Below are positions 1 to 58,913 of a stretch of DNA of 60,000 nucleotides, in pieces; the first letter of the stretch is position 1; every line of letters begins with the position of its first letter. The notes beneath the pieces are model-generated. The model was not told the origin of the DNA, made no database searches, and worked only from the letters and a program-made list of their open reading frames with translations. The stretch spans positions 12,695,208-12,755,207 of the forward strand of contig NC_064046.1 in the NCBI RefSeq assembly GCF_932526225.1. The letters run 5' to 3'. Origin of the DNA: Nematostella vectensis (lineage: Eukaryota; Cnidaria; Anthozoa; Actiniaria; Edwardsiidae). Both the position numbers and the translations under genes were made by a program.

Positions 1-148
1 AAATTTGAAGATGATGAACATTCCTAGTAAATGTAAAAAAAATCAGGACATGGCAATTTCATAACCAAAAATAGTTCATACAAAGCTGCTAGTATCCGAA
101 CCCTCTCCCTCCCCCATGGGTCCCGCTCTGACGCTCTTTTTCTTTTAG

Positions 149-646
149 GTAATAAAAGCCTTAGCACAGTCCACGACTATTATAGAGGGGGATGACGTAG
201 GATACACCCCACGTGACCGGGAAGCTGAGACCCGGCCTATTCCCACACGTCCACCTGGTGAAAACTTCCCCACCTGTAATATAATGACGTCATCAGAAAA
301 TTCAACAACACTCGAACATTCCACGGAAAGGGACATGATTAGTGATGGTAGCGAATCTCCACCTAGCAACATTTCAGATAATTCTAAAAACATCAACACT
401 GGTATGAGCCTAGCTCAGGCTCATGCTCCAAGTGGATTAACCGCTGAGCAGTCAGCTCATGGACTGACTCCGGTTCCTAATGAATGTAGAGATGACAAAG
501 CTAACATGGAAACTGGTGCTCAGCGTGACGAAATGTCGCCCCAGGGGGAGGGGGAGAGGGACGCCGATTGCAGTGAATGTCGTATCTGGCGTCGGGACCC
601 CACCCCCCAGGAGCTGACTATGTGCCTACACGCCTTGTCTTATAAG
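149..646 (+). CDS. Penultimate coding exon of an unrecognised upstream gene (partial)
   Basis: The reading frame is open from a good acceptor (pyrimidine run ending TTTTAG at 148) to a strong donor AAG|GTAAGT at 647, giving 166 codons in phase 0. The encoded stretch is polar and low in hydrophobics (many S, N, E, P, T), typical of a disordered region. It ends in a more conserved-looking segment PTPQELTMCLHALSYK, which joins smoothly to the exon at 1180. The 5' part of the gene lies outside the window. An alternative reading starts at the ATG at 284 and runs unspliced to 712, but the donor and the matching downstream exon favour splicing. I do not recognise the family. Confidence 0.6.
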
Positions 647-1179
647 GTAAGTTGGAACATCCGTTTTGAAAAACAGTCATACTGCTACGATGACAAAGAG
701 CAGAAGGCGTGACTAGAAAAACGCCATCGCGCTTGGCGCTATACCTCAAACTTGTTTAGCGGAAATACCGAGATTTCGAAGGCTGCTACAGTGTGGAAAA
801 CTTAATGTCTGAGTGATGGGAGGTTCCGTTCATTCTTCTCCGCCTGCTTGACTTTGCTGACGCGACAAATCCAATTCAGCGTGAAGTATTGTAAGATCTA
901 TGTAGCGACCTATTAAAAAACCACTAGATCAGGCCATTATCCACCCCCCATTTTGAAATCCTGGATCCGCCCCTGCTATTAGCAAGGAACAAAATCGTTG
1001 ACGCGCGTAACATAATTCTATATCACAAAATGTTGATGGTGCATATAATATTCTTTATAGCGGTTGCAGGAAGTTAGTTGCTTGTCGAATTGGTAAGAAA
1101 ATAGCGTCTGCCTTCCCCTTCCCCAGCGATCACAATTTACAGTAATCATTGTATCGTATTTCGTTTCCTATTTTTGCAG
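647..1179 (+). other. Last intron of upstream gene
   Basis: 533-bp intron bounded by GTAAGT and TTTTTGCAG. Contains no repeat or ORF that I can support. Confidence 0.5.
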
Positions 1180-1242
1180 GGACCTGATTGGGAATACTGT
1201 ACGTCTGTCCCATCTTGGGCCGAGAAGAACTGGGGAGAATAG
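1180..1242 (+). CDS. Last coding exon of the unrecognised upstream gene
   Basis: After an acceptor TTTTTGCAG (ends 1179) the frame continues in phase 0 for 20 codons and stops at TAG 1240-1242. The spliced C-terminus reads ...LHALSYK then GPDWEYCTSVPSWAEKNWGE, rich in Trp and apparently folded. A poly(A) signal follows 140 bases later. Family not recognised; the splice call is an inference from sites and frame. Confidence 0.6.
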   Translation, partial: GPDWEYCTSVPSWAEKNWGE

Positions 1243-1381
1243 AATCCTATAATACCTGCTTGCTTTCTGTAGCTAGCGCGGCGCTTCAAGTGCAAGCAAC
1301 TCTCCAGAAAAGGGAAAGAAAACCCGCACGTACCTGGGGAGAAGAGAGCCGTCTTTGCTGTCGACACCGTGTTTATTTTTG

Positions 1382-1387
1382 AATAAA
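1382..1387 (+). terminator. Poly(A) signal AATAAA of upstream gene
   Basis: Canonical AATAAA placed 140 bases after the TAG of the exon ending at 1242, on the same strand. It is consistent with the 3' UTR end of that gene. Confidence 0.55.
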
Positions 1388-2565
1388 TGTTTCATGCAAG
1401 CGAGGAGCCTGCGCGTGAGACTAGAACAAAAGAAGACGATGGCAAGACTCAAAGCATCGTAACAAAAAATACCGAGTTAACGCCAATGGGCGAACTATCA
1501 TGAAAGCGTATAATATAATAATGCAGTAATGTCAGTTATGCCACCACTGCCAAGGCCCTATACCTAATAAGTCTTGATAAAAGAGACGGCAAACATATAT
1601 GACATACATATTGCATACTTTTTTAAATGAAATAAAGCACGAGAATAAATACATGGTACCGTCGTGTGTTTTACTAGGTAGTTAACTGATTAATAAACAG
1701 TAAGATAATACGACCGTACCTTTTTTTGAATCGAAAGATAATTTTGGCGCGTTGGTTTGTTTCTCGATGGGATAGTGTGTAAAGCTTTACATTCACCCCA
1801 GGGCCACCCCCCAGTGTTGTGCCTCAGTTGTGTGTTGACTCTCGCCTCTGGGTGTTTTTAGTTTGGTAAAACGTGATTTTTGTTTTGAAGATGATGATAA
1901 TGATGAATTGAGCTAGTGGATGGAATGTGCCTGACCAGACATGACGAAAAAACATGACGTGACGCTTCAAATAAGCCCATTACACATCGAATAAGGCGGA
2001 GAATTTCTCTGAGTACTAAGTAACTTAAAGCAAACAAAATATCAAGTGCGAATTTTTTTAAATTGATGCGACTTTTTGTAAAGTGTCATTGAAATTTGAG
2101 CTTTTCGTCCCTAAGCTGATACACAGGGCAATGATGATCAAGAAAAAAATTATCTTAAAAAGCCAAAATCTGGTCTCGGCCTCGGCCTCGGCCTCACATT
2201 ATTTGTGTTTTAAAAATCTCTCCGTAATACAAGGAACCAAGAGACTATCATGGTCTCTTGAAGGAACCTATAGCCACTGAAGAAGTTGTGTCTACTCTCT
2301 CTATCTGGAATTGCGCGTTTTCCTGTTTTTTTCCGTCATGTCGCCTGACCCTCATGTGACCACTAATTACAGCACAGGGATACCGCATGACTAGGACCCC
2401 GTGGAGTCACACTAAAGTCACTTCTATCACGCAACAATCCATAGTTATAAAACCCAAGGGACCTTGTAAAAAACGGGTTACAAACGGGTTACACAGTTTT
2501 ATCAAAGAAGCAAGAGATCCTGAAGGCCCTCGAACTTCCGACCAGCGGTGAATTCAGAGGTCAAG
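1388..2565. other. Intergenic region and presumed OPLAH promoter/5' UTR
   Basis: About 1.2 kb between the upstream poly(A) signal and the OPLAH ATG. I see no convincing TATA box, no RNA gene and no coding segment. The OPLAH transcription start must lie here, or in an unseen 5' non-coding exon. Confidence 0.5.
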
Positions 2566-48769
<46,204 letters not shown>

Positions 48770-50086
48770 CGCCGTCACAGAATGACCGAGTACAGTCACG
48801 CAATCCACCGGTACTGTTAATATGATAATGATGGCACGAATGTCACGCAATCGTTATGAAACGTAGCGTAACGGGGACACCATAACTGGACGCCCTGTCA
48901 CGTGATCTACAGGTACTGCAGTCCCAATGAGGAAAGCGTATGTGTCACGCAGATGGGAAGTGTTACATGTAACGCAATGTGATCGTTACGTGACACACAG
49001 TCATGCGATTAAGAAGTTTGAGCAACTAAAACGGCGCGAGTGCTTTTTGTCACTCGAAAAACGATGCGTGTAAAAAAAGTTTCTTGAGAATATTTTTACT
49101 TATTTTACCAACTTTTTTTAAAGCAAAATTACCATGATTAGTAGATAGGTGGGTTCAAAGCACTGTAGGATTTTCATAGCATATCATATCATTTATTATA
49201 CAATTATAGAATTACAGGAAGAATTTATAGAGTAGATAATAAACGTTGAAGGGGATTACGATTACTTGAGTAAACAAGGGCTGGAGGATAAGAAATCACT
49301 AACACTTAAATGTTGCACTTGAAATGGATGTACATGGAACGGAGGGACAAACGATGGTTTTTCACATCTTTATTAGGTCAAACTTATAGCAATTGAATAC
49401 GATACATTCAAATACAATACTAGATATGAGTTCCATATGGGGCCCGCGTCACGCAATTCGCCAAAATGACAAAATTATTAGCTTTTTTGTGTCAATTCTC
49501 AACAATTTTCGTAATGACGATTTGTACCTTATAGGGTTCCCACGGGTCCATAAAATCCTAGAAAGTCATGGAATTTAGAGAACTTTTTTCCTAGGCCTGG
49601 AAAGTCATGGAAAAAAAAATAAAACAAAAAAATAAAAAACCCGAAGTCATTAAATGTTATGAAAAGAAAAGATAATAGTTTTACGAATGAATGTTTTTTT
49701 TTTATAATATTAAAAGGTAATTAAAAGTCTGAAATCGTGGGAACCCCGTTAAAACACTAAGCTACATTAACGCAGAATGACCTAAAGTAGAAAGGGCAAT
49801 TTTAACCAGGCTTTTTTGTGACTCAACCCGAGCGGAGTTTGAGGCGTGGTTAGAAAAAAGAGAAGGAACCCTAGGTTTGTTGTAGATACAAGATAAAATT
49901 AATGAGTTTTTAGCAATACTGTCTAATATGGGTACGTCAATTGGTTTATAAATACATGTTTTTACGAATATCTTCAATGTGATTTTTTTAGCCTTGTAGA
50001 TGTAAGAGAATGAGAAAATATGACGGTATTTTTCTTAACTAATATCCTTATTAATCAAGCTTAATCGAAATACAAAAGTGTTTTTT
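48770..50086. other. OPLAH 3' UTR / intergenic
   Basis: 1.3 kb between the OPLAH stop and the GPCR stop. No coding segment supported; several CACG-rich stretches (48780-49010) but no clear repeat. Confidence 0.5.
49238..49243 (+). terminator. Candidate OPLAH poly(A) signal
   Basis: First AATAAA found on the plus strand after the OPLAH stop (470 bases downstream). Position only. Confidence 0.35.
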
Positions 50087-51064
50087 TTATAATTTAGTAT
50101 CGTAGCGTGTCGCCATAGCAGCCCTACCAGTCGCAAACCCTTGTTTTCTAGACCCAGGCTCCCCCCGACTCTTCCTTTCATTCACACACCAACAACAAAA
50201 CAGGCGTAGAGCGGCGCTACGCATACCAGGAATACGCCAAAAATAAATCACAGGATTCAAACACGAGTTGAAAAACGTGAGCGTGACAGCCCATGGAAAG
50301 GCGTGACGCTTGAGTGAAGTCACGCCAGCTATATACGCGATCCAAATAAACATAACCGGAAGTAAGCAAGCTAGAAATGCTCCTATGATGTAACGCAATG
50401 TGACGGTGATGCGGCGTTCTTTGAGTAACGCAGCGGTCACGTAACGCTGTATGGGAATCATGGTCATTTTTCTAAACTCCGCTCGGATTGTTAAAACCAG
50501 CGCACAATGGAAAAAGACTGGGGTGAGTACGAGGACGCAGCACGTGACAGCGGTGCATATCTCACGCATGCGGTTTGACATCCCGTACAGAATCACGCTC
50601 AGCCACATGATCCAAACTACCCAGCATGCACCGCTCACAGTTAATACCTTCCGACGGGTTACCTTTGTTTTGTATTTGAGCGGCTGCGATAAAGCCTCCC
50701 AGCGGTCCCAGCTGAAGACTGAAATCTGCACGAGTGAGCCGCCCGCACTGACATACATGCTGTACCTCGTGACGTCAAACAGGCGTGAAAACGCGCATGC
50801 GTCAGGGTGAGACGCCTTCAGGAAAAGAAAAGCCGAGAACATAGGGACGCTGACCACGCCTACAAGCAGATCGCTGACTGTTAGACTGCAGAGGATTAAG
50901 TTCGCTGGTGTTTGTAGTCGTGCATTGCGTTGAATGACCGCCAAGAAAGCCACGCAGCTAACAACGACGAAGCCACCGATTGGGAGAACGAGAGATGCTA
51001 TGAGCACGTCCACGTTCAGGTGGTCAGTGGCGTTGGCCGCTATTGCGCATGTGATGTTAGGCAT
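50087..51064 (-). CDS. Class A (rhodopsin-like) G-protein-coupled receptor, orphan
   Basis: Intronless 325-aa seven-helix receptor. N-glycosylation sequons NIT (3) and NAT (11); TM1 about 20-44; TM2 about 55-82 with the LTVSD aspartate (65); Cys90 before TM3 and Cys169 in loop 2 for the usual disulfide. A DRW variant of DRY sits at 120-122. TM4 is about 139-160, TM5 172-195, TM6 222-246 with CLLP, and TM7 254-275 with NPVIY. The C-terminal tail has CCWC (possible palmitoylation). Single-exon class A receptors of this kind are abundant in cnidarians; ligand unknown. Convergent with OPLAH. Confidence 0.92.
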   Translation of the reverse strand: MPNITCAIAANATDHLNVDVLIASLVLPIGGFVVVSCVAFLAVIQRNARLQTPANLILCSLTVSDLLVGVVSVPMFSAFLFLKASHPDACAFSRLFDVTRYSMYVSAGGSLVQISVFSWDRWEALSQPLKYKTKVTRRKVLTVSGACWVVWIMWLSVILYGMSNRMREICTAVTCCVLVLTPVFFHCALVLTIRAEFRKMTMIPIQRYVTAALLKERRITVTLRYIIGAFLACLLPVMFIWIAYIAGVTSLKRHAFPWAVTLTFFNSCLNPVIYFWRIPGMRSAALRLFCCWCVNERKSRGEPGSRKQGFATGRAAMATRYDTKL

Positions 51065-53353
51065 GCTTCTTTGAGATTCAGTTTCTTGAGGCGTTTATTT
51101 CGTCGTTAATAAAGCCACTCCCTCTTTCAAAGATGGAAACTAGAGGGTAAAAACGATAGCACCGTATAAAAATCGCTCTCTTTGTCCTGTAGTGGCAACT
51201 AGATGATGATAGACTTGTACCACAGCCCTATGCCAGACTTTGATGAAAACACTGTGTCAGAAATAACACTTTTTAAGGTGAAAACAACTCGATGATTTTT
51301 CCTTGGTCTGGTCTTATGCCCCGCGGTGTTTCTTGAGTGCTTGTATGGAGCACTTTTCACTAACGCTTTATACTCCTCGATAACCAATCTCAACCCGTCG
51401 TTTGATCTTTTCCTGTTTCCTACATGCAATATGTTCCATTTTTCAAATGCACTGTTAACCAAGACTGGCGTCTTGTTGATTCTGTTCTTCTTCCCGTCTT
51501 ATTGACTGTTCTCCTTTCTTTTGCTGTAAGAGTTTAGCTAGAACTAGTGGCGTCTTGTTGATTCTTTTCTTCTACCCGTCTTATTGTCTGTTCTCCTTTC
51601 TTTTGATGTAAGAGTCTATAGCGGCTTGTTATCTGTAGTCGTTGATAACCTCGAAAATTGAATAGAGGGCATATTATTATTGACTGTTCTCCTTTCTTTT
51701 GAGGTAAGAGTTTAGCTAGAACTAGTGGTGTTTTGTTGATTCTGTTCTTCTTTCCGTCTTTTGTCTGTTCTCCCTCCTTTTGCTGTAAGAGTCTAACGGC
51801 TTGTCATTTGTAGTCGTTGAGAACCTTGAAAGTTGAATAGAGGGCATAAAGAGATCTTTAGCACTTAATCGCTTATCAAGGAAGCTTTTTGATATATATC
51901 TATATATAAATGCTGTTTGCCCCAAGCTGAAGTTTACCCTGTGACGCGTGTTACCATGGCCACCAATACAAGTTTTTGGAAAGTTAGCCAATCAGGCAGA
52001 ACTGGTTGAAAAGTCTGCTGAAAAGCTGCCACCTCGCAGCTGGGCCTTGCTAGATTACGAGGGCGCACTAGGAAACGTGGCCTAGCCGTGTTCTAGGCAC
52101 ATATTTAGGCGCAATATATGGCGCCGCCATAGACACGTGTCTGGTCACGGAACATAGCTTATGGAGGGAAACCGAACAACCATATCAAGCTGTCCAGCCT
52201 AGCCACACGTTCTTAGATGGGCCTCTGATTGGGTGTCCTCTGGGATGAGTTTTGACTCCACAGATTCTTTCCAGCTCCCGCTTGCCTCATGGCGAACACA
52301 GGGGCCCCAAACAGAACGCCAGGCACTAAAGGCCAGGATGCATGTGACCCCCTCTCCCCCCCTTGAAACATGAAAAGCATCACGTGACTTCATCAATCTT
52401 CCTCTAAACAGTGGTAATTTTATGACAAGCCTGTTCTACCCCGACCCCCGACCCCTGGGGTTATTGAAGGCATCAAAACAAGCCTTATCGCCCCCAACCC
52501 CCTCCCCGTGGGAAGCATTACGTGACTTCATTATCTCTCTTTCTTTCTCTAAACAGCAGTAGTTTTGGCTCCGCACCTGCCAACAGATTCATCGAAGCTT
52601 CTACGGAAACTAGTTCACTGAACATGCCCCGATAGCAGGAGCACAATATTCGGGCCTTTAGTGATAGTTGACACTTGTTTTTTGATGAATTGACGCCTTT
52701 ACAACTTACAAATCTATTACAATAAAAACTACAGACAGAAATCTAAGACCCTCAGGCTACATCAAGTTAGTGAAATTAGAAAACATTTTGACAATTATCA
52801 AAATACCAAATTAGGTACCTTTTTTCTGACAATTTTGGCTCTAAAGAAATCTTTGGTATCTCAGTAAAATGCTGTTTTCTTGAGCTCCCTAGCCCATTCA
52901 TTTTGGCCAAAATTTTTATTTATCATCAAGATCACAACAGCCGCATATAGCATTTCATAAAAACCAAGAGAGCATAAGATATGTTATGCTCTCTTGTAAA
53001 AACTCATCGCAACAGGAAAACATTACTAAAGAGCAATAACATGCGTTTTATTCGCTGTGTTTTCGAGATTAAAAAGAAAAAATGGATTTATAACAAACGA
53101 AGATCCATACAGGAGCTAGCTAAAATGTTTTAAGGAAGCTGGTGACATTTAATAATAGAGGTTGGATGAATGAAAAGCGCTTTATTTAATTATGTGCACT
53201 TCCTCGCCTTCAAATCTCTTTAATGTGAAAATAGTGTATTACCATAACGAGCTGTGCTTTTGAGTAGCGTTTTATTATCTCCCACAAAGTGTCGTGCGGT
53301 ATTCTGTTTTTTTTTTTGTTGTTGTTGTTGATCAGAAGAGAACTATTAAAAAA
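51065..53353. other. Gene-poor region with local duplications
   Basis: 51465-51850 contains imperfect repeats of TGTTCTCCTTTCTTTTG and GTAAGAGT(T/C)TA (about 70- and 175-bp periods). 52330-52560 holds two diverged copies of a ~170-bp unit with GTGACTTCAT and CTCTAAACAG. No gene supported, apart from a doubtful exon ending at 52635. Confidence 0.6.
52557..52635 (+). pseudogene. Doubtful terminal-exon-like segment
   Basis: Acceptor TTTCTTTCTCTAAACAG (ends 52556) is followed by 25 open codons (SSFGSAPANRFIEASTETSS...) and TAG at 52633; AATAAA follows at about 52719. The acceptor region is duplicated about 150 bp upstream. No partner exon was found, so this may be chance. Confidence 0.2.
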
Positions 53354-54012
53354 CGCAGTGGCTATATGCCCGACTGTCGGGAGAGGTCCTCGGTGGACTA
53401 AATGCCCGACAGTTTCCAATTTTTTCAATTAACCCAGTAAATTGTCGACCTAGTAAGTTCAAAGAATTCTATATTTGTTTAGAAAGGCAAGCAAATCTTA
53501 ATTGAGCTTTGTTGTCGGTATTGAAAGTTTTTTCTTGCTTGTATACACCATAAAATCGCTATTTTAGTATCACTAGTGTCAATTTTATCTGCTACAATAA
53601 AACAGTCGAGAAAGGTGTTAAGAGTGTATACAAGCAAGAAAAAATATTCAACTAAAAAAAAAGCTCAATTCAGATTTGCTTGCAATTTCTAAACTGATAT
53701 GGAATACCTTGAGCTCGCAAGTTTGACAATTTACTATGATATTTTAGCAAATTGAGAACTGGCGACATTTAGCAGCATATTGTAGAAAAATTCTTAAATG
53801 GCACTAAAATTACGATTTTTAAGTGTACACCTTAAACAGAAAACATTCATTACCGACAACAAAATTCAGATTTAATTGCCCTTTTTCAACAAATATAGAA
53901 TACTTTGAACTCACTAGGTCGACAACTTATAGGTTATTTGAATAAATATAAAACTGTCGGGCATTTAGTCCATTGAGGACCTTTCCCGACTGTCGGGCAT
54001 ATAGCCACTGCG
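53354..54012. mobile_element. 659-bp foldback/MITE element
   Basis: Terminal inverted repeats begin CGCAGTGGCTATATGCCCGA and extend with mismatches for well over 100 bp per arm (GGACTAAATGCCCGACAGTT, then TTGTCGACCTAGTAAGTTCA). A second inverted pair (TTGCTTGTATACA / TGTATACAAGCAA) lies inside. No ORF, so non-autonomous. No clear target-site duplication seen. Confidence 0.85.
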
Positions 54013-57000
54013 ATTCAGAAAAGAAAACTCCTTGATCTGAGTATTTCATTTTACGTAATCGAGCTCTTTCTGTTCATTGATAGAGTTCGAAGCGGTAGCA
54101 ATGCAATTCTAAGACACCTTTAAATTTAATGATGAAAGATTTTGGAATTTTGTCTTATTGGTCTTGATGTGAAAAAGCCTTGTTCAAGTGACTAGCTCTC
54201 ATGTTAAATCTAAAGTGGGTGCTGGAGTTCAAGTGTCAAATTTGAAATCTCTTGAAAATTTGCGTTTAATCTTCACATTGAATGAAAACTATTTTATGAA
54301 ACTTAAATTTAGGTATAAAATAAAATTTCGACTCTTATGATATTTTAACTTTTAACAAAAAGTACCCCCATATTTAAGGGGTCTTTAATTCCCAAAATCC
54401 GTTCAATTCGTGAGAAAAAAAAACGAAAACTTAGAAGATTGAAGCATGATAAAGGTATTTATTTAAAGCAGCACGGAGGAAGAATTCTTACCTCGAAAGA
54501 AACGCACCACCTCGGTCCCTTTCGCAAATTTAGGAAACTCTTCCTTCGTTTTTCTGATTAAGCCTTAGTTCTATCGCTATTCGACTATACAGGCCGACAG
54601 TCTTCTAAATTGTTGGAATTTACTTGTGAAAAGTGCCAGCATTACCTTCCATGCAGGGCAGATATTTTGTTTTACTAGCTATTTGTCGGTTGCCTTTTTC
54701 TTAGCGCTCACAAAGGTAAAAAAAGTAAAGAATTCAACCCTACAAAGCTTATTCTGATATCCGGCACAGAAGGTGCTTTTGATTGTTAAATTAATCGATT
54801 TGAGTTGGTAGTGAATCAAGACACGTTGATGTTTGCTAATTACACTTTTCTAAAAATTGGTGGCTCAAATCAATTAGCTGCGTATACTTTAAGGTTCATC
54901 TGAAAACTTTTAAATTGACTCCATTTTCTTATCTCTCTGTAATAGCGGCCACCCATTGAATTTTATTTTAAATAAACAAGGCACTCAATTCTTTTTTGGG
55001 AATTAAATACAGTTCACGGTAAATAAAATATCTCGACCAACAGAAATGTATAGTTAACCGCACTGCAATTGAAATAAAATCACGATAGAATACGTTTTTT
55101 TCATCTTTGAGTTGAACTATAAAAAAAAAATGAAATCATACTTACTTCAACTTTCATCGAATTTAGGCATAAGAGAAAACATAAATCCTCTAGCTTCTAG
55201 CTTGCTTACGGAATTGCATTTTATGCCACTTCTCTGTTTTCTCTGTTTGGTGTTCTTGCGTTTATTTTACCGTGCATATCTCTCCCATAATCAGCAGTCG
55301 AATCTATTCGATGTTGAAGTCACGTGATCGATCACGTGCGCATGTGCAAAGGTAATGTTCAGGGTATTCTGGGTAATTTAGACTAGAAGACTCTGAAAAG
55401 GGGGAAGTCGGTTGAGTAAAGTGTCTGGTATCTTGCGAATTTTCTTCTTTGTTGTATTTGAGACAGTGATAGCCCATATGGAATCAAATTACGAAATATA
55501 TGTATGGAGATATATTGTTCGAGAATGTTCGCCTACATTAATCTTGCTACGCCCACTTGAAAGTTATCTCCTTTATAGACAACTAGACCCTGCGCGCAGG
55601 GTTGACTGGGATACCTGAGATCTGTAACTTGTTTGAGCACTGTGTTGTGACATGTATGACAAAGATTTTCCTACCCACTTTGGATATAATAAAACTATAA
55701 ATATAATCTTGGTTTTTATTGTAAATGCCATATCACAACACTGATTGGGGCAAGAAAGGTAGGATGCATCATCTTTTGAGGTGGCGGTGGACTCGAAGTG
55801 TGCTCCATTAAAGTAGATGGGGCTGATTGTCCTATTTTTTATGGTCTAAAAATCTTACAAAAAATATCTCCTCAGCAGACTAGCACCAAAAGAAAATCAA
55901 GGAAAGCTGAGAATGTGTATTAAAGTTGTTAAAACTTTATTTGGTTTACCACCCATAATGTGCTATCACTTAGGGGTGAATTTTTTTAACGCCCAAAGTG
56001 AGTCATATTGTATTATTAACAATATAATTTTATTGAAATTATATTTTAATAAAATATAATTTATAAATATGAAATTTTAATATTTAATTTATGTAGGTGC
56101 TAAGTAAACAACATTTATTTATTTTGAAGTCAAATGAGAGGGCTATAGAATATCCAGACTTGATTTAAATTAGAACATATACATATTTTCAAGATCAACA
56201 ACACATACAAAGCTCAAACAATTCTCTAGATTTTATTGAAAATAAAAATAAAATGACATTCAATAAGGGATAAAGATTTTAAGGGAAATAATAAAAATTT
56301 ATCTAAAGGAAGCAGCAAAATACCAAAAAGATGAGCACCAAAGTACCAAAATAATTTTAATCGATTTACATATCTTACACTACACATGACTACTGTCATG
56401 TTTACCTCTAAATATATACCAAGGCCAAAGCAGCAGGCTTTTAACTTCTCTAGTACAAGACTTTTTACGCTTATTGATGAAAACTGCTCGATATACTGAT
56501 GGAACTTGTATAAGTATAAGTTACACCTATGCTGTACTTTATTAAAATCGACATGGTTAAAATAATATGTCATTTAATGAGAGATCAAAATATTTTATAG
56601 TAACAAAACAAAATTCTTTTTATGGGTAGCCGGTCAAGTGTCCGATCTAGTAGCCTATTCTTTGGGATTCATTTATCAACAAAGCGATTAGGAAACGATT
56701 TCCATCAATTGTTTCAAACTACTTCCACTTCAAAATAGATTAAGCAATCAAGGTAAATACCTCGAGTCCATTCATGAGTGTCCAGGGCACATTTGATTGT
56801 GTCTTGAAGTAAGCTGTATGTGTCTAAAGCAGTCAGGAGTCAGGACATAATTCTTATCTCGAGTCTCACGTGTCTCGGGTCTCTTCGGGTTGCAAATGGA
56901 AACACGAGTAAATACAGCGAAATCAATCCAAGCTAAGATGATTTTCCACAATAACCTGGTAGAAATTGAAGCTATGGTAAAATATGCAGTTATTAAATCG

Positions 57001-57703
57001 TGAACTCAAGGGAGAGAGGTCAGCAAACACAGCCCAAGAAACAGATACCTTAATTTTGATCCTCAAGGTCCATTTCCATGGCCTCAAGACACAATGTTCA
57101 CTCCTTGAAAACTTGTGAAACCACTTGGATGCCATTAGGGATTGCAAAGTATTCTGGAAGATCCGGAAAAAAATTCACGAGGGAAGGGCCAGTCAACACT
57201 CCTCTACCCAAAGTCAGACGGTTTTTTTTATAAGTATTTTCCCCCCAAAGCAAACCAAATCAATTCCAGGTCATACAGACCCAGAATAGCAGTGTAATCC
57301 GTTTTGGAATCAATTTGGTTTCAAAAAAGAGCATTTAGGAGAGCCAAACAAGAAAAAAATCACAATGAATCCACCTTTGCTTGCAAATATCCATAAGCAC
57401 AGCACTCAATTATGCCTAATAGACTTCATGATGTCCTAGGACACTCTCCTTATAGCTCATAGCTGTATTTTTGATGAAAAATACAAGCAACCATCAATTT
57501 GTGCTCGCATTAGCACAGCGACGAGGGATTAAAATTGGTACCGCAAAGCACTGTTGGAAAGCTAGGATACAACGGACTAGGAAAAGCGGTGTTTGACTTT
57601 GACAGGCTGAATAAAACTCAAAATAGGGGGGGGGAGGTATCTGTTTTCAGATCAGCTAAAAATAGCCAGGAGTCAATGGGCTGTATGTTGGGCTTAAGTT
57701 TCG
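54013..57703. other. AT-rich intergenic stretch, no supported gene
   Basis: Open frames here (for example 55112-55327, 55412-55618 and 56226-56573 minus) are short, AT-rich and without recognisable domains or splice partners. I see nothing reportable. Confidence 0.5.
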
Positions 57704-58056
57704 CAGGCCCGTAACCGGGGGGGGGGGGGGGGGGGGGGGGTGTGCAAGGGAGCGAACGCACCCTCCCACACAACGGCCGAAGGTCCACTTTCGGTTCTCA
57801 ATAGCCGCGTGCTATTTGTAGCAAAGCATAAGCTAGATCACTCTGGTATGTAACCAAATCCGACAAAATAAACGTCCCGTGGAGATACTGAAAAGGCATG
57901 AAAAATACCTTTTTGTTTTATGCGGGGGTAGTCAGATTTTTATTAGAGAACTCACTCCTCTCCCCCCACCCCCGAAAAAATTAGGTCCACTTTTTCGGGT
58001 TTCGCATCCCCCCCCCCCCCCCCCCCCCCCCAAGTAAATTCCTGGGTACGGGCCTG
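57704..58056. mobile_element. MITE-like element with CAGGCCCGTA ends
   Basis: Inverted ends CAGGCCCGTAACCGG and CCTGGGTACGGGCCTG. Just inside each end is a homopolymer run (G at 57717-57740, C at 58010-58031). Related to the GCGTACCC family elsewhere in the window. Confidence 0.65.
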
Positions 58057-58677
58057 TTTCGGTCTATGTACGTGCCTGCCAAAGAGATAGCATCTCAATA
58101 AAGTAAATGAGTGGTACTTGGTGAAAGAGATAGCCAAAGAGATAGCATCTCAATAAAGTAATTGAGTAGTTGTACTTGTGAACACTTGTGATTTGACGAC
58201 AGAACTATGTCACCATGCGCAATATAGGAGTCTCTGACGTGTCGCTCCTGGCCGAGAAAGTCTTCCCCTATTTTTCTCCCCAATTTCAGTAAAAACATAT
58301 CGTAATATTTTCCTTTTTGGCTGAACAATAATTATCTAAATAGTAAAACAGAGTAAAACAGAGTAAAACAAAAATCATTATTACCTAATCCTATCGTAAA
58401 TCTATTGAATAATCAGATGGCTAATTTAAAGGATATACTACCTACGCGTTTTTAAAAGGTAAACGTAAACGCAAATAGCGTCCGTATGCATAGAAGTAAA
58501 TATATTCTATTGGTTATTGCGTTTGGTGGCTGTTGTGGCAAACAACAGCGACTTTTATTATTCTACAAAAGTGGAAGTGAAAGGTTTCACTATGAAAAGA
58601 AAGAACATTACTTGTTTTGTGTTGTTTGGCCTTGCACTAAACGCGACCCTGCAGCCTAAACACGCATTGTGTCGGTG

Positions 58678-58913
58678 CCATAGCCTGTTTGCAGGCGTTT
58701 ACCCGGTGTTTTTTTCCACGTTAAGTCGTGGTCGCCATCTTGCTTTTGGCCGCGCTCCTTCCCCCACGCGCTTTGCGCTCGTTCCAGCTTTCGCGCGGCC
58801 AGAACAAAACAAGATGGCGGCCACGGCTCGGCGCATAGCGAAAACACCGAGAAAACAAAGCAAAAAAAAAAAAAAAAAAAAACTCCGGGTAAACGCCTGC
58901 AAGCAGGCTATGG
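58678..58913. mobile_element. 236-bp MITE with 29-bp inverted ends
   Basis: CCATAGCCTGTTTGCAGGCG / TTTACCCGG at the left and its near-exact inverse (CCGGGTAAACGCCTGCAAGC / AGGCTATGG) at the right. Contains a poly-A run and GC-rich middle; overlapping ORFs on both strands are fortuitous. Confidence 0.8.

Noticed and set aside
52199-52396. Minus-strand 65-aa ORF
   Set aside because: Composition looks mildly coding-like, but no family, neighbour exon or signal supports it.
55112-56573. Small ORFs of 60-115 codons in the 3' region
   Set aside because: AT-rich, no domains, no splice partners, random composition.
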